A stretch of 64,000 nucleotides of DNA from Struthidea cinerea (lineage: Eukaryota; Chordata; Aves; Passeriformes; Corcoracidae): assembly GCA_013397865.1 (NCBI GenBank), contig VZTI01001242.1, positions 524,118 through 588,117 of the forward strand. Reading direction: 5' to 3'. Both the position numbers and the translations under genes were made by a program. Position 1 is the stretch's first letter, and each line of letters begins with the position of its first letter. Under the pieces are notes generated by a model, which did no database searches, was not told the DNA's origin, and was given only the letters and a program-made list of their open reading frames with translations. This document shows, one piece after another, positions 53,874-64,000 of the stretch.

Positions 53874-53955
53874 CCCAGTGGTTACAGTATTGACTTAGCA
53901 GCAAGGGCAACCTGTTTGAAATCCCTGTGTTCCCTCTGAACCTCACTTGCCCCAT
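53874..53955 (+). mobile_element. MIR-like (CORE/tRNA-derived) SINE relic
   Basis: The order CAGTGGTTACAGTATTGACTTAGCAGC, then ACCTGTTTGAAATCCCTG, then a CTCACTTGCCC-like end resembles the 5' tRNA-derived part of a MIR SINE, with GTTTGAAATCC in the place of the Pol III B box (GGTTCAAATCC). It is highly diverged and short. The match is from memory of the consensus, so it could be coincidental. Confidence 0.45.
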
Positions 53956-56900
53956 GGCTCCTGCATGGATTCAAACTTCAATACAAGATTCAGACTCAAA
54001 CATCAGCACTTTTCAGCAAAACTGTCAAGTTACAAGGTGTGTAATGAGCTTAACTTCTAACATTATCCACACATTCTCCACACATCCTGAAAGATTACAA
54101 CAAGTGTTATTCAAATGGGAAGGTAATTTTGAAATTACGTGTATTTTTTTCCCCAACAAAAGTCCTTCTTACATGAAACAAACTAATTTTGGACTTGTAT
54201 GACACTGTTTTGATTTTAAAAATACAAAGCAGTTACTTCTGATCCCAGTTTAATTAAGTCTGCTGGTTTTTAATGCACCTGGAGAATCCAACATGTTCAA
54301 TTTTGTTCAGCCTGTTCCTGTGTTCTCTCTGTTCTTGATGGCATGCAAATATTTGACAAACTGATTTAGTGAGAGCCCCAGCTCTTCTAGTGATTTGTAA
54401 GAAACAAAAATGGCCTTATTGTAAAAAATGCTGATCCCATTAGCAATTTAGAATGAACTAAGATCAGTTATGTACAAAGTAAATCGATAACTGGATAATT
54501 TTTTGCTACCAAAATGTTTCAGACTGAGAAAAGTGAAACTAGTGAGAAAAGTGATTATTTATGCTTTCCATGAAGCCAGGCAGGATAGAAGTGGAGCTGT
54601 TACCACTCTCTCAGAGGCAGGTGCTGACCAAGAGGATAAAAAGGAGCACTCAGATGCTGCATAAGGTGCATTTTCCATCAGCCTGTCCCTGGAAGAACTC
54701 CACTGTGCTGCTTCTGTGTCCTCCTGGCAGCCCTCCAGGCAGGGAGCACCACAGCCACCCCCTCTATCCTGCAGACAAGTCATTACTTACTGCCACACTC
54801 CATACCCTGAGGAAACATCAGCTGAATCACAGCAGGACCTACACACAGGCTGCTCCAGTTATGAAATAAGGAACAATTCATTAGGCACCATGGCGTGGTG
54901 ACCACAAGGAAAAGAGGCAGCAGCAGAGTAAAAAAAAAAATTGACAACTTTTTCTAATCTTCAACAACAAGAAAAAAAAATTAAAATCAGGGATAGTTTA
55001 GTGACAAAGAACTACAGAAACACATGAAACAAAGACGTCTTGCACTGACAGATACATTAACTGTAAAAAACCACAACAGTTCTTTCAAAGAACAGCCAAA
55101 AAAAAAAGCCCTGAGTGGCTCAAAGTCACTGTCAAAACCACACCAGGCCCATCAAAATGCAAGTGTAGCAGCAAGACAGCACGTCAGCACTGGCTGCTGA
55201 GATGCAAGGCCCGTGTTTGGGATGTGAAAGCTCCTTGCATCACAGGAGACACGGTCAATTATTATCTTGCCTTCCTGCACGCTGGTGAGAGCAAGTCACT
55301 GAGTGAAGGGAAGGATGGGAAGCCAGGGAAAAATACGACTCCCCCAGCTGAAGAGAAGATATTAATTCAGTGGGAATAATGCTCATGATACAGAATTTCT
55401 GAGGGATAACATTTATCTGCTTAAAATCTATCAGCCAACACATCTTTCTGCTCAGCTGCCAATCACACGGAACTGTGCTGTGACTGAAGGACATGACAAA
55501 ACATTGTTTGTACAGCTGCCTCCAAAATGTGATTGCCAGGGTATCAAAATATGAGTTATTCCTTTCAAGAGGAGATGTTGATATTAAAGACGTGGCAGCC
55601 AAAAAGGGGGGAAACACAAATGAGAGTTTGGCATCAAGGAAAGAAAAGGGAGCAAGTCACTCATTTTGGTTTGTGCTCAGTGTTCAGCTTGATTCTCTGC
55701 TGCAACACTGCTCTCCTTCATCAGAATGCACTCAGGAAACACAGAACTCGTGAGGGGACAGGTCAGAAAAACCAGTCCAGCCAGGCTGTCATCAGATCAC
55801 CTGCCCAGATCAAGGGCATGTGAACAGATAGCAGCAGCACAGTGCTTCTCTTATCAAACTGAAGATAAAACAAGGAAGAGCAGCTATAAACAGAAAGCAG
55901 CAAGGAGCAATCAGGCACAAAGTGGGATACAGAAGAATGTTTGGGAAAAGTTGTAAAAGAAAACCTGGCGTATCTATGAGGCAGCACAGACTGGAAACAA
56001 GTGAAAATGGAGGCATCCCAAGCAAAAGTGGGACCGAAGCTGCAGTTGTGACAACTGGGTTCCTACTTTTGTAAGGGAAAATTGCACAAAGTAAACAAAG
56101 GGTTTCATCTGAGAAGGACAAGCACTAAAGGAAAATATTCTTTATCCTAAAAACCAACAAATAATTTAAAAAGTAAAGAAAGCATACAAAAGTATAAAAA
56201 GCAATGCAGGAAAAGAACACCGAAAAGTAGCTGCAGCTTCAGCTGTTGCTATACCAAACTACCACTTACCAAACAACATTTTGCATGGAAAGTCCAATAT
56301 AATTTTAAAAACCCCGAAAACCAGTGGAGGGACGAATCAGTAAATGCTATTTATTGCAGTGGAGCAGCAAAGTAGATGGGCAGAAAGCATCTCAGAGAAG
56401 TCTTCAGCAGACCCAAACCCATCTCAGCCTCAGAATTTAATAAAATGTATGAATCTGAGCATTTTGACTTTAAACATAACCCAGAGGGAGCACGTAAGTA
56501 CAGGGTAAAACAAAAGAGTGGAACAACCACCACGTGTTGATAATAAAAGGATGAAAACATTCCTTAAAACAACTGGCTGACAGAACTGTTCTCAGTGTCT
56601 GTGGAAAAGAGCAATTTTAATCACAAAACACCATCGCTGTCAGAATATCAAGCAAAAAGAGATTTTCTTGACAACAGCTCCTGAAGAACCAGACTCATTT
56701 CACTTATAGGCAGCATCACTTGGGATTTGTTCCTACATGGGCTGGAAAAGGAAATGGATACAAGATGGCCTGGATTCAGACCAAATAATATATGCCAGAC
56801 AATACAGCTTTTTTACCCACTCTCCTTGTGACTGTGGAGGGCTTTCGACATTCCCCATTCCCTCAGGAATTTCACTGAGCTAAGGAAACCTTTCAGTCTC

Positions 56901-58664
56901 TCATTTAAATATTCTCCACCCTCCTGTGAGAAGGATAACTCTTATTGAATACAGGTCATGCACAGAGGCAATAAGAAATTACCATTTCCACCAAGTAGCG
57001 TTTCAATAAATTGGGTTATCACCTGAGCTGAGAAGGAGACAAAAAAAAGAATTGATATAAGAATTGAACAGCAATTGTTCTTAAGGGCTCTGTATGAACT
57101 TGCCAAGGTTCACATTGTCTTTTAGGTTTCAAATGAGAATAAAAGGGCAACAAGACAGACTTCCTACAATGGGTGGTAATTTATAAAGTTTTCCGGGGCA
57201 GCACATCCTACTCGTGGTGCTGGGTGCTTGTCTCATACCTGCAGTGGAATAAAGGCAATTTCTACCACAGCCACTGCAGATGAGCAAACTTTATTCTTCA
57301 GGAGTTTGGCTAAGCCTTTAAAGCTTCCCAGTGAGCTGAATTTCATCTAAAACCCTAAACTTGTCTTCCTTAGAACAAATATAGTGTCGATCATACTTCC
57401 TAAAAACCAAAAAAAGCAGAAATCTAAATTATGTTATTTCATGCTTCTTTGATTAAACAGACTAATTTTAAACACCTCGTATGTTAAATTAGTTATAATT
57501 ATTCAGGAAATGGGGCCTATGTTTGCTCTGGCTTGTAGCTGTACAACAGCTCAAAGTCTGATCTTCTCCACAGTTTGCTCCACTACATTTAATCACCGAT
57601 ACTCCTGTTTGCTAACTTGAATCCAGGTCTCACTTCCCTGCACAAGGAGCTTGTGGGCTGATAAATTAAATAAGAAATACATCAGCTGCTATAGAACTGC
57701 TTAAAACAATTAAATTACTTCTCATGAAGAGTTGATTGAAAAGGGAAAAGAAATACAAAAAATAAAGCAATAAAAATGAACAAATGATAAAATTAATTTT
57801 AAAAATTGTCTTGATAGTGTCAATAAATAACTTACTATTTGTCTAAAAAAACAGAGTAATGAAGTAAGAGGGCTTCAGGAAGCTGTGGTTTTAACAGCAG
57901 AGTAAACATAGCAAGGAAAGCTGGTACTTCCATTCCATTTCCAGGGATCTGTTCATTGATAAGGTCACAGATAGAGCGAGCTGGTAAGACCATCAAAAAG
58001 AGCTCCAGAACCACACCTGAGGGCACACTGTCAAAACAGCTCTTCCCTGTCAGGCTGCAGCCAGCCCATCTCTATCATTCTAAAAATGAACTTAATTAAG
58101 AAGAAGGGAAGAGTTTCATCTGAGATAGATCTCCGATGGCAGCAGGGGATGATAGAGATCTTACGTGTCAGCACAGAGTGATGTATGCTGCACACATCCA
58201 TAAAATGGATGTGTTTTTATAATCATCCTGGAAATTTAAAAAGGCTGGTGCCACTACTGAAAATCCCAACAGCAGCACTCAAGGAGACCCGTGGTAATTT
58301 AGATAATTAATAACAAACTCGGACGAGTTGTGGTTCTAGACAGAATCAGTATCTCCCAAGACCTTTTCCAGGATGACACTGTTATTCCTATCACAGCACT
58401 TGTATTGGCTTCCCTGGCTGGAAGTTTGAGAAATAGCCTGTAGTAAAGGCAAGGCAGCAAAGGAGGAAGGAAAAGTTCATTTGTGCTTCTCTCCCCTCAT
58501 TTTTACACTCTAAAAGCCACAGGCTCTCTAAAAGGGGTGTCTTGTGTGTGGCAGGGTGACAGAGAAAGACAACAAATATGGTAAAGAGAGAATTTGACAA
58601 CCTCTTGCAGGACACCAGTCCATTGTCAATCACAAACTATCTCATGAGAAGAGGAACTAGAGAA

Positions 58665-58666
<2 letters not shown>

Positions 58667-58695
<29 letters not shown>
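58667..58695. repeat. (TA)n dinucleotide microsatellite, about 14 units
   Basis: This is an uninterrupted TA alternation of 29 bases in the first coding intron, about 380 bases from the start-codon exon's donor. Confidence 0.97.
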
Positions 58696-58699
<4 letters not shown>

Positions 58700-59074
58700 T
58701 ATGAGGCTTTCATAGAGTTAACGGGTGATTTTTTAATTCCGTCTGCATCTTCTGACGAGGTTATAGATTCCTAATTCTCTTTCTTCTACCCAAAATCTCT
58801 GAGCAGATCAGACAGATATTTTGCTTTATGATCATGGCTTTTATCAAGTTAACACACTAAATCCACTCTCTTGGAAGGGATGGTGCCTTCAGTTCAGGCA
58901 ACCAGTCAGATAAACCACTGGGGTACATAGCACAGACATTAAAAGAAAACACGGATTTTGTCTGTAATATGTCAAAAAAGAAAGTAAGAAAAAAGGAACA
59001 GATCTGTTGCAGATTGAAGCCAGCAAAGCTGATCATTAATTTCACTTTTTTAATTGCAGTGCACTCTGCCTTAC

Positions 59075-59294
59075 CGTTTGCTGCAGGTCAGGTATGATAA
59101 TTCGAATCACTAAAGTGTTGCTCTGACTATCTTCCATTCTGCTGCTTGGCTTTTCTGCAGTTGCTCTAATTGTGTCATAAATAGTTTCTTCTTTGGAGCT
59201 GTCTGATTCAGACTCAACAGAATAGTCAGAGAAGCTTTGTGCCATTTCATCTTCACTTGATGTAGGGCTACGAGGCATGTTCAAGTTTTTTATC
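59075..59294 (-). CDS. SHANK2: SHANK2 start-codon exon (residues 1-68)
   Basis: This exon holds the start of SHANK2, a scaffold protein of the postsynaptic density at excitatory synapses. The ATG is at 59278-59276 and is followed by 68 codons beginning MPRSPTSSEDEMAQSFSDYS, which I recognise as the long-isoform SHANK2 N-terminus. The in-frame TTG upstream is not a start. A strong pyrimidine tract and TTGGCAG acceptor put the exon edge at 59294, leaving 16 nt of 5' UTR here, so at least one untranslated exon lies further right. The donor ACG|GTAAGG ends the exon at 59075 in phase 0. The first ~50 residues are acidic and Ser-rich. The segment from about residue 54 (NTLVIR) begins the ubiquitin-like SPN domain. 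The reading is intact. Confidence 0.96.
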
Positions 59295-60394
59295 CTGCCA
59301 ATACAAAGGAGAAAAAGAAGAAAGTAAGTTACAGTTCAAGTCTTCAAAATGAATCAGCTACAAGTTTTTTTTTCTCTTGGAAATAACGTGCATTTAACAA
59401 GGAAGTTTTATGGTTTATCCTCCTTTTATTTCTTTCTGTCAATTATGTGGATGGGCAGAGTGTAAAGGAAATAACTCTGGCTACCAATTTACTACAGAAG
59501 AGGAAGGGCAGGAGAAGGAAAAAGGAGTAATAAAAAAGAAGATGACCTTCCTTCCCAGGCACACCCAACCTCCCAAAGGATCCAGAAAAAACAGCATAAT
59601 CACCCAGTCCTGTGCTAACCAGGACCATTGTAAACCGTACATAGAGCTAGGTCTGGCTTTGAAGCCTCCTCCTCCCACTAAAAAGACATTTCAGGGAATT
59701 AATATGAGTGCTAAACTAACATCATCCTGTGCACCAAGAATCTGCACAGGTGAGGCTTTCATAAAAGTCAGTATTCCCAAACAGTGGAACCAACCAGAAA
59801 ATGAAATCCTACAGGGAGCCAGACAGACACAGATGCTGCTCTGTGGTTTGTGGCTCCCACAACATCCTTCTAAACCAACACCACCCAAATCTGTGCATTA
59901 CACATACTCAGAGTTTAGAAGCAGTTTTCCTCTGTGATATAGATCAGGCTAAAATGAAAGTAATGTTTATTCCAAACTAAAGACATTTGTAATCAGGGGT
60001 CTCACATTAAGAACAGTAGAATATTTTCCTTCTGGGCTTTTCCACCTACAAGAGCAAAAGAATTTTTTTTGTCCCACAAACTCAAAACTGCTCCAGGATA
60101 TGACAATGATTATTCTATGGAAAAACGGAGGAAAGAATTTATAGTGGAAAAAACTGAAAAGACCAACAATAAACTCTGCAGTGCTTGGACGTCATACAAT
60201 TTTTCAGATTTAGGAGGCCAGAAAAATGTATTAATGTTTTTCTTTTTTTTTCTGTGAGTAATCTTTCAAGACAACTTCTCTGCTTTTTAATGAAAAATAA
60301 TCAGTTTTAAGAAAAATAAAATAAAATATATACATTTAAAAATCAAACAAGCAATTCCACTGGCAGCTCACGTTTAAAAAGAGACATTAGAGCA

Positions 60395-60490
60395 AAAATG
60401 AAGCACGGAAGGGTGAAGTGACTTGACCAAGGTCACTCATAAATCCAAATATACGTTTTCTATACTGGTCTCTCAGGCAGATCAGCCCAA
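60395..60490 (-). mobile_element. MIR-like SINE relic
   Basis: The plus strand contains GTGAAGTGACTTGACCAAGG followed by TCACTCATAAAT and a CTGGTCTCTCAGGC-like end. This is the order of the reverse complement of the MIR core and tRNA parts (AAGTGACTTGCCCAAGGTCAC...). The CTTGACCAAGGTCAC string is the clearest piece. The copy is old and partial. Confidence 0.55.
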
Positions 60491-63107
60491 GTAAATAAAG
60501 TCAAACAACAGCAAGGAGTAAAAGAACATATTTTACCGCTGTGTCTAACACTTTAGTTTAAGCCAATTGAGTTGAAGTCATTCCCTCTTCACTGCCTGGT
60601 CATTGTCCCAGCAGTGACTCCAGAGCAGGGGCCAAAGGCTGCCGCTGTCATTTGCCATTTTAAGGTGCCCATAAGTTGGCCAGGCAGGGGTGAGTCAGGC
60701 CTGAGGCTGGAGGTCAAGGACAAGCACTCCCACAGCACATCACATCCCCACATCATCAAGCCTTATTGTTGTTTCTGATGAAGGATAATTCCAGTGTTAT
60801 TACCCTCAGCTATAATTACTAATGAAGACAAAACCAGTGCATTCAGGAATCTGAAAGCAAGCCAGTTCACAGCAGCTTAATGCAAGGCTGTATTTACAAA
60901 GGAAATCTCTGCAGGGAGTATTTCATTTTTTTGCTGCTTCACTGAACTGTAGATTAATGCTGCTCTCCAAAGCACCTTAAGTCAATAAAAAGCATAAACA
61001 TTTCTATGGCTTCTCTATTTATCTGCCACTGCTAAAACATGTGAACCCAAAATACAGCAGGGCAATACATAGAATTTAAGGGCATAAGAGGTACAGGCCA
61101 GTGAGTGTGAGCAGAAGGACATAAAGACCATCACATGGTTTGTCTGACCCTAAAGCCATCCGAGAGTGCAACACATTCCAGGGCAGTGGATTCCACAGAG
61201 AGCAGAAAACTGCAGTTATACAGCAGCCAAGTCAAGAGTTGAGTTAGGAGGAAAAAACCTCCCCAGGTTTTGGCAAGCAGATTTTCATGCAAAAACTACC
61301 CAGGAATATTTCATTCTAGAATAAGAAAGGGAAATCTCTAGCTGAAGAACCAGCTCCCAGGAATCAAGCCTGTAAGTTTAATAAATAGTGGGACAAAGAA
61401 CTCCTTGGAGACTCATCAACAAAGCACAAGGCAGCTAATCTTCTGCAATACATATTAAAATAAAATAATGCACAAGTAAGCACAGAAAGGGTAATGAAAC
61501 TCTGTATCCACAGTGGCAAAAAGAACAGGATATGGGCCCCACCAGCACAGGGGAGAAGCAGATCATTTAAACTCCATTTTTTAAACAAGACTGTTCTAAT
61601 ACTAGAGAAACTGGCAATTTGTTTGGCTCAAGTTGTGTGGAGATGGAAGATCCCACCATTTGTCAACCAGAGATGCTGGCTATCACAGCTCCCACAGGGA
61701 AGGTGTTATCTTTTAGGAACCGTTTCACTTTTGTCCCAAGGATATTTCAAAGATTTTTCCACAACCAAACCTATTACTTCAGGAACGTGAGGCAGGTTGC
61801 CTGGCTTACTAATTAATACTTGTATAACCCATGAAGATATTGCATCCCAGGTTCCTAATTCCTAGCTGGCAATTCATTGGTTCAGTACAGCTGAAATATA
61901 GATTCGGTTTATCTGACATGGTTGTCTGGGATGCTTTTTTTCCTTTTCTTAAAAAAAGCCCCAAAACCAACAGACCATAGGATTCCGACAGTTAAAGTGA
62001 TTGTGTCTTGTTTGTGGCTGCTTTTGGTGAAGAGAAGTGCTGGGTGCTGACAAGTTTCTCTGTAAATGAATAAAAACAGATGTCAAATCATCTTGGCAAG
62101 AAACACACAACAAAGAGTGTCACCCCAACAGGGTTTGCTCCACCTCACGTCCTCTGTCCACATTTCTCAGCTGCTGGGCACTGAGTGTGTCCCAGCTCCA
62201 GGCACTGTCCTGCCCTGGCCTCTGCACATCCCCTAAGCAAAGAAGGTGCGAGCTGCAGCTGGTTAAACCCTCCTTTTGACACAGGAAGGCCAGAAAAAAG
62301 CAGGAAGATCAGAGAGTGGAAGGATGGCTGCACGCTCCCCTTATTATAGGACTTTTCCCCAGCACCTTGCCCTTTATCTCGGTGGGAGCAGCGGGATGTG
62401 TACCCAGCCTCTGGGGCTATTGCCAGGTGATGTTTCTCAGACCAACAGGCCACATGAAAGAAGCTGAGCTCAGGCTGCTGCCTTCCCTTCACAGATGCTA
62501 TTTTTAGATTTGTTTTCTCTCTGTCCAGCCCGCAGCTTTCACAAAATCTGCTGGAATTTCTCATTCTGCCGTTTGCTGCCGCCGCACCATTAAGGAGAGT
62601 TTGAAACAGTCCAAACCATGGCCATCAAACTGCCTTTTTCTCTAACAAATAATTTAAAAAATACTAATAGAACATTGTGAAAGGCTGGAATTAAACAATG
62701 CACAGGTTATCAAAAGGGAGAAAATTCAACTCCCAGAGCTCACTCTCAGGGTGGAAGGTGTGCTCCAGTGAGTGCAAACAGACACAGCAGGGGAAAAAGC
62801 CAAGAGCAGCAACAGATTCATCCATTTTTTGGAGCCTTAAGGCTGTTAAACATCATACAAAATGAATTTATTAAATATATATGTTTACATTTATTTATAT
62901 TTTAGTTATTATAAACTTGATGTGAAAGGGTTTTAAATATCATCAGCAGGCACACACACTGGACAGGGGATCTTCATTGAACGCACATGTATTATCAGAT
63001 AAACCCACCATACAAATCATGTTTTAAAAATCTTCAGCTTAATTACGGCTCTGTGTGATTTTTGTTGACCCTGCAAAGTACCAAACCCTCCTGGTCTTGT
63101 TTCTCCC

Positions 63108-63210
63108 TAAAACACAGCTGAGGCACAAGCACCAAATGCCTTATCCAAGGCCGCCAAGGCCAGGTCTCAGAGCAAGGTTTCGAATTCGGGGGTCACTGGC
63201 TCCTAGTCAA
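63108..63210 (-). mobile_element. MIR-like SINE relic with recognisable B-box region
   Basis: The plus strand shows ACACAGCTGAGGCACAAG, TTATCCAAGG, CAGAGCAAGGTTTCGAATTC and GGTCACTGGCTCCTAGTC in the same order as a reverse-complement MIR element (CTGAGGCACAGAG, TGCCCAAGG, AGAGCTGGGATTCGAAC, GTCTGGCTCC). TTTCGAATTC matches the internal Pol III B-box position. It is diverged but the collinearity is good. Confidence 0.6.
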
Positions 63211-64000
63211 GATAAGAACAATCTGTTTTTATATAAACACTCGTTTGCACAATAGCAGCCCTGTTGCCCTGCAGGGAGAAGCCCTCCAGACTGCTGTTGT
63301 CAGGCCAGTTAAAAATCTACCTGTGGGAATATCTGGGATACAGAGTGGGCATTGTCACAGGCTGAGTAATGCCATGAACCAGACTGTGAGAAAAGTTTGC
63401 TGGAAGAGGAACAGTCACTGCTAGAAAGAGGTATTTAGTAATTAACTCTGAAGGAAAACTATTCAGGAAAGGGATTTCTGTGTAAAACCTGCCAGAGCTC
63501 CCAACACGTGGATTCCGTGGCTTTATTCGGGATTATACACATCAGCTCAAGGACCAGCTTGACGAGTTACTAAATTAAAATGCTGGAGAAGATCAAGCAT
63601 TGTCTTTTCTAATTATACTAACATTAAAACAAAAATGCACTTCACACAGAGCTGGAGGTGGGGGGTTCAGTCGCAGCACGCCACGCATTTCACACCTCCC
63701 CACGGCTGGGCAGAAAAGGTCGTGCAGAGGAAAATTTGAATTGAAGACCAAGTCCAGAGGGCAATTTGCAATTTGATGGGTTCAAGCTCCCTCTGCACTC
63801 CAACTTTAAAGCTGCCAATAACCAGCATTGCCTCCCAAAAAGCAAGCCCACCCTCCTTCTCCTGCCAGAGCACTCCACTCTTGCCCCCAGACTGCTTTAT
63901 CATGAACAGTGAAGCAGAACAAAGCACAGATCGAGGTCGAACTCCAGCTTTTTTTTTGTTTGGGAGGTTAGTTTCAACATCCATCACGTCTCTGAACTGG

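Larger units (their letters stand above)
53023..59074 (-). other. SHANK2: SHANK2 first coding intron (6.05 kb)
   Basis: This intron separates the start-codon exon from the next SPN exon, phase 0. It holds a MIR-like SINE relic at 53874-53955 and a (TA)n tract at 58667-58695. The rest is AT-rich with several A runs (for example near 54930, 54970 and 55090) and no recognised gene. Confidence 0.85.
59295..64000 (-). other. SHANK2: SHANK2 upstream intron or 5' flank (4.7 kb)
   Basis: The start-codon exon has a splice acceptor rather than a promoter at its 5' side, so this sequence should be intron leading to an upstream untranslated exon that I could not identify. It has two MIR-like relics (60395-60490 and 63108-63210). 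I see no CpG island, TATA-type core promoter or second gene. The 175-codon plus-strand frame at 59410-59937 has no recognisable domain and looks like chance. Confidence 0.7.

Noticed and set aside
59410..59937. 175-codon plus-strand reading frame upstream of the SHANK2 start exon
   Set aside because: No domain, no supporting splice or promoter context, and a composition like the surrounding intron.
1..64000. CRISPR array, operon, or novel microbial-type system
   Set aside because: No regularly spaced repeats, ribosome-binding sites or dense gene packing; the window is eukaryotic intron and exon sequence.

Overview
The window is vertebrate nuclear DNA, almost certainly from a bird and probably a passerine. 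Three things point this way. Spliced exons of a conserved animal synaptic gene carry canonical GT/AG borders. Three chicken-repeat-1 (CR1) LINE 3' ends finish in the typical ATTCTGTGA-type tail. A solo LTR resembles LTRs of avian endogenous retroviruses. Most of the sequence is AT-rich, repeat-poor intron, and no prokaryotic features are present.

The only gene I can support is SHANK2 (ProSAP1), a postsynaptic scaffold gene read on the minus strand. Nine coding exons run from the start-codon exon at the right (59294) to an exon at 26888-26954. Joined, they give residues 1-390 plus one base of the next codon. They encode the acidic N-terminus, the SPN (Shank/ProSAP N-terminal) domain and the ankyrin-repeat array. 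Exon borders have GT/AG ends, and phases agree across all joins. The exon that should follow (the PFRE-type linker leading to the SH3 domain) was not found, so the intron at the left end is at least 26.9 kb. The SH3, PDZ, proline-rich and SAM parts should lie to the left of this window.

Layout from left to right: 1-26887 is intron with one CR1 copy, a compound ATT/GTT microsatellite, a G-run cluster, a degenerate MIR-like piece and a poly-C/N gap. Then come the ankyrin exon at 26888-26954 and a 16 kb intron with a CR1 copy, a poly-A-flanked gap and a 75-bp tandem duplication. Six ankyrin-array exons follow between 42927 and 51003, with a CR1 copy 72 bp from one splice donor and a solo LTR at 49180-50072 that contains a 232-N gap. 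The SPN exons are at 51139-51210 and 52819-53022. A 6 kb intron with a MIR-like SINE and a (TA)n tract leads to the start-codon exon at 59075-59294. The last 4.7 kb is upstream intron or flank with two MIR-like relics.

I found no second gene, RNA gene, CRISPR array or new system. The points most worth a second look are the LTR with its 5-bp target duplication and internal gap, a sharp GC3 peak confined to one ankyrin exon, the recent 75-bp duplication, and the G-run cluster.
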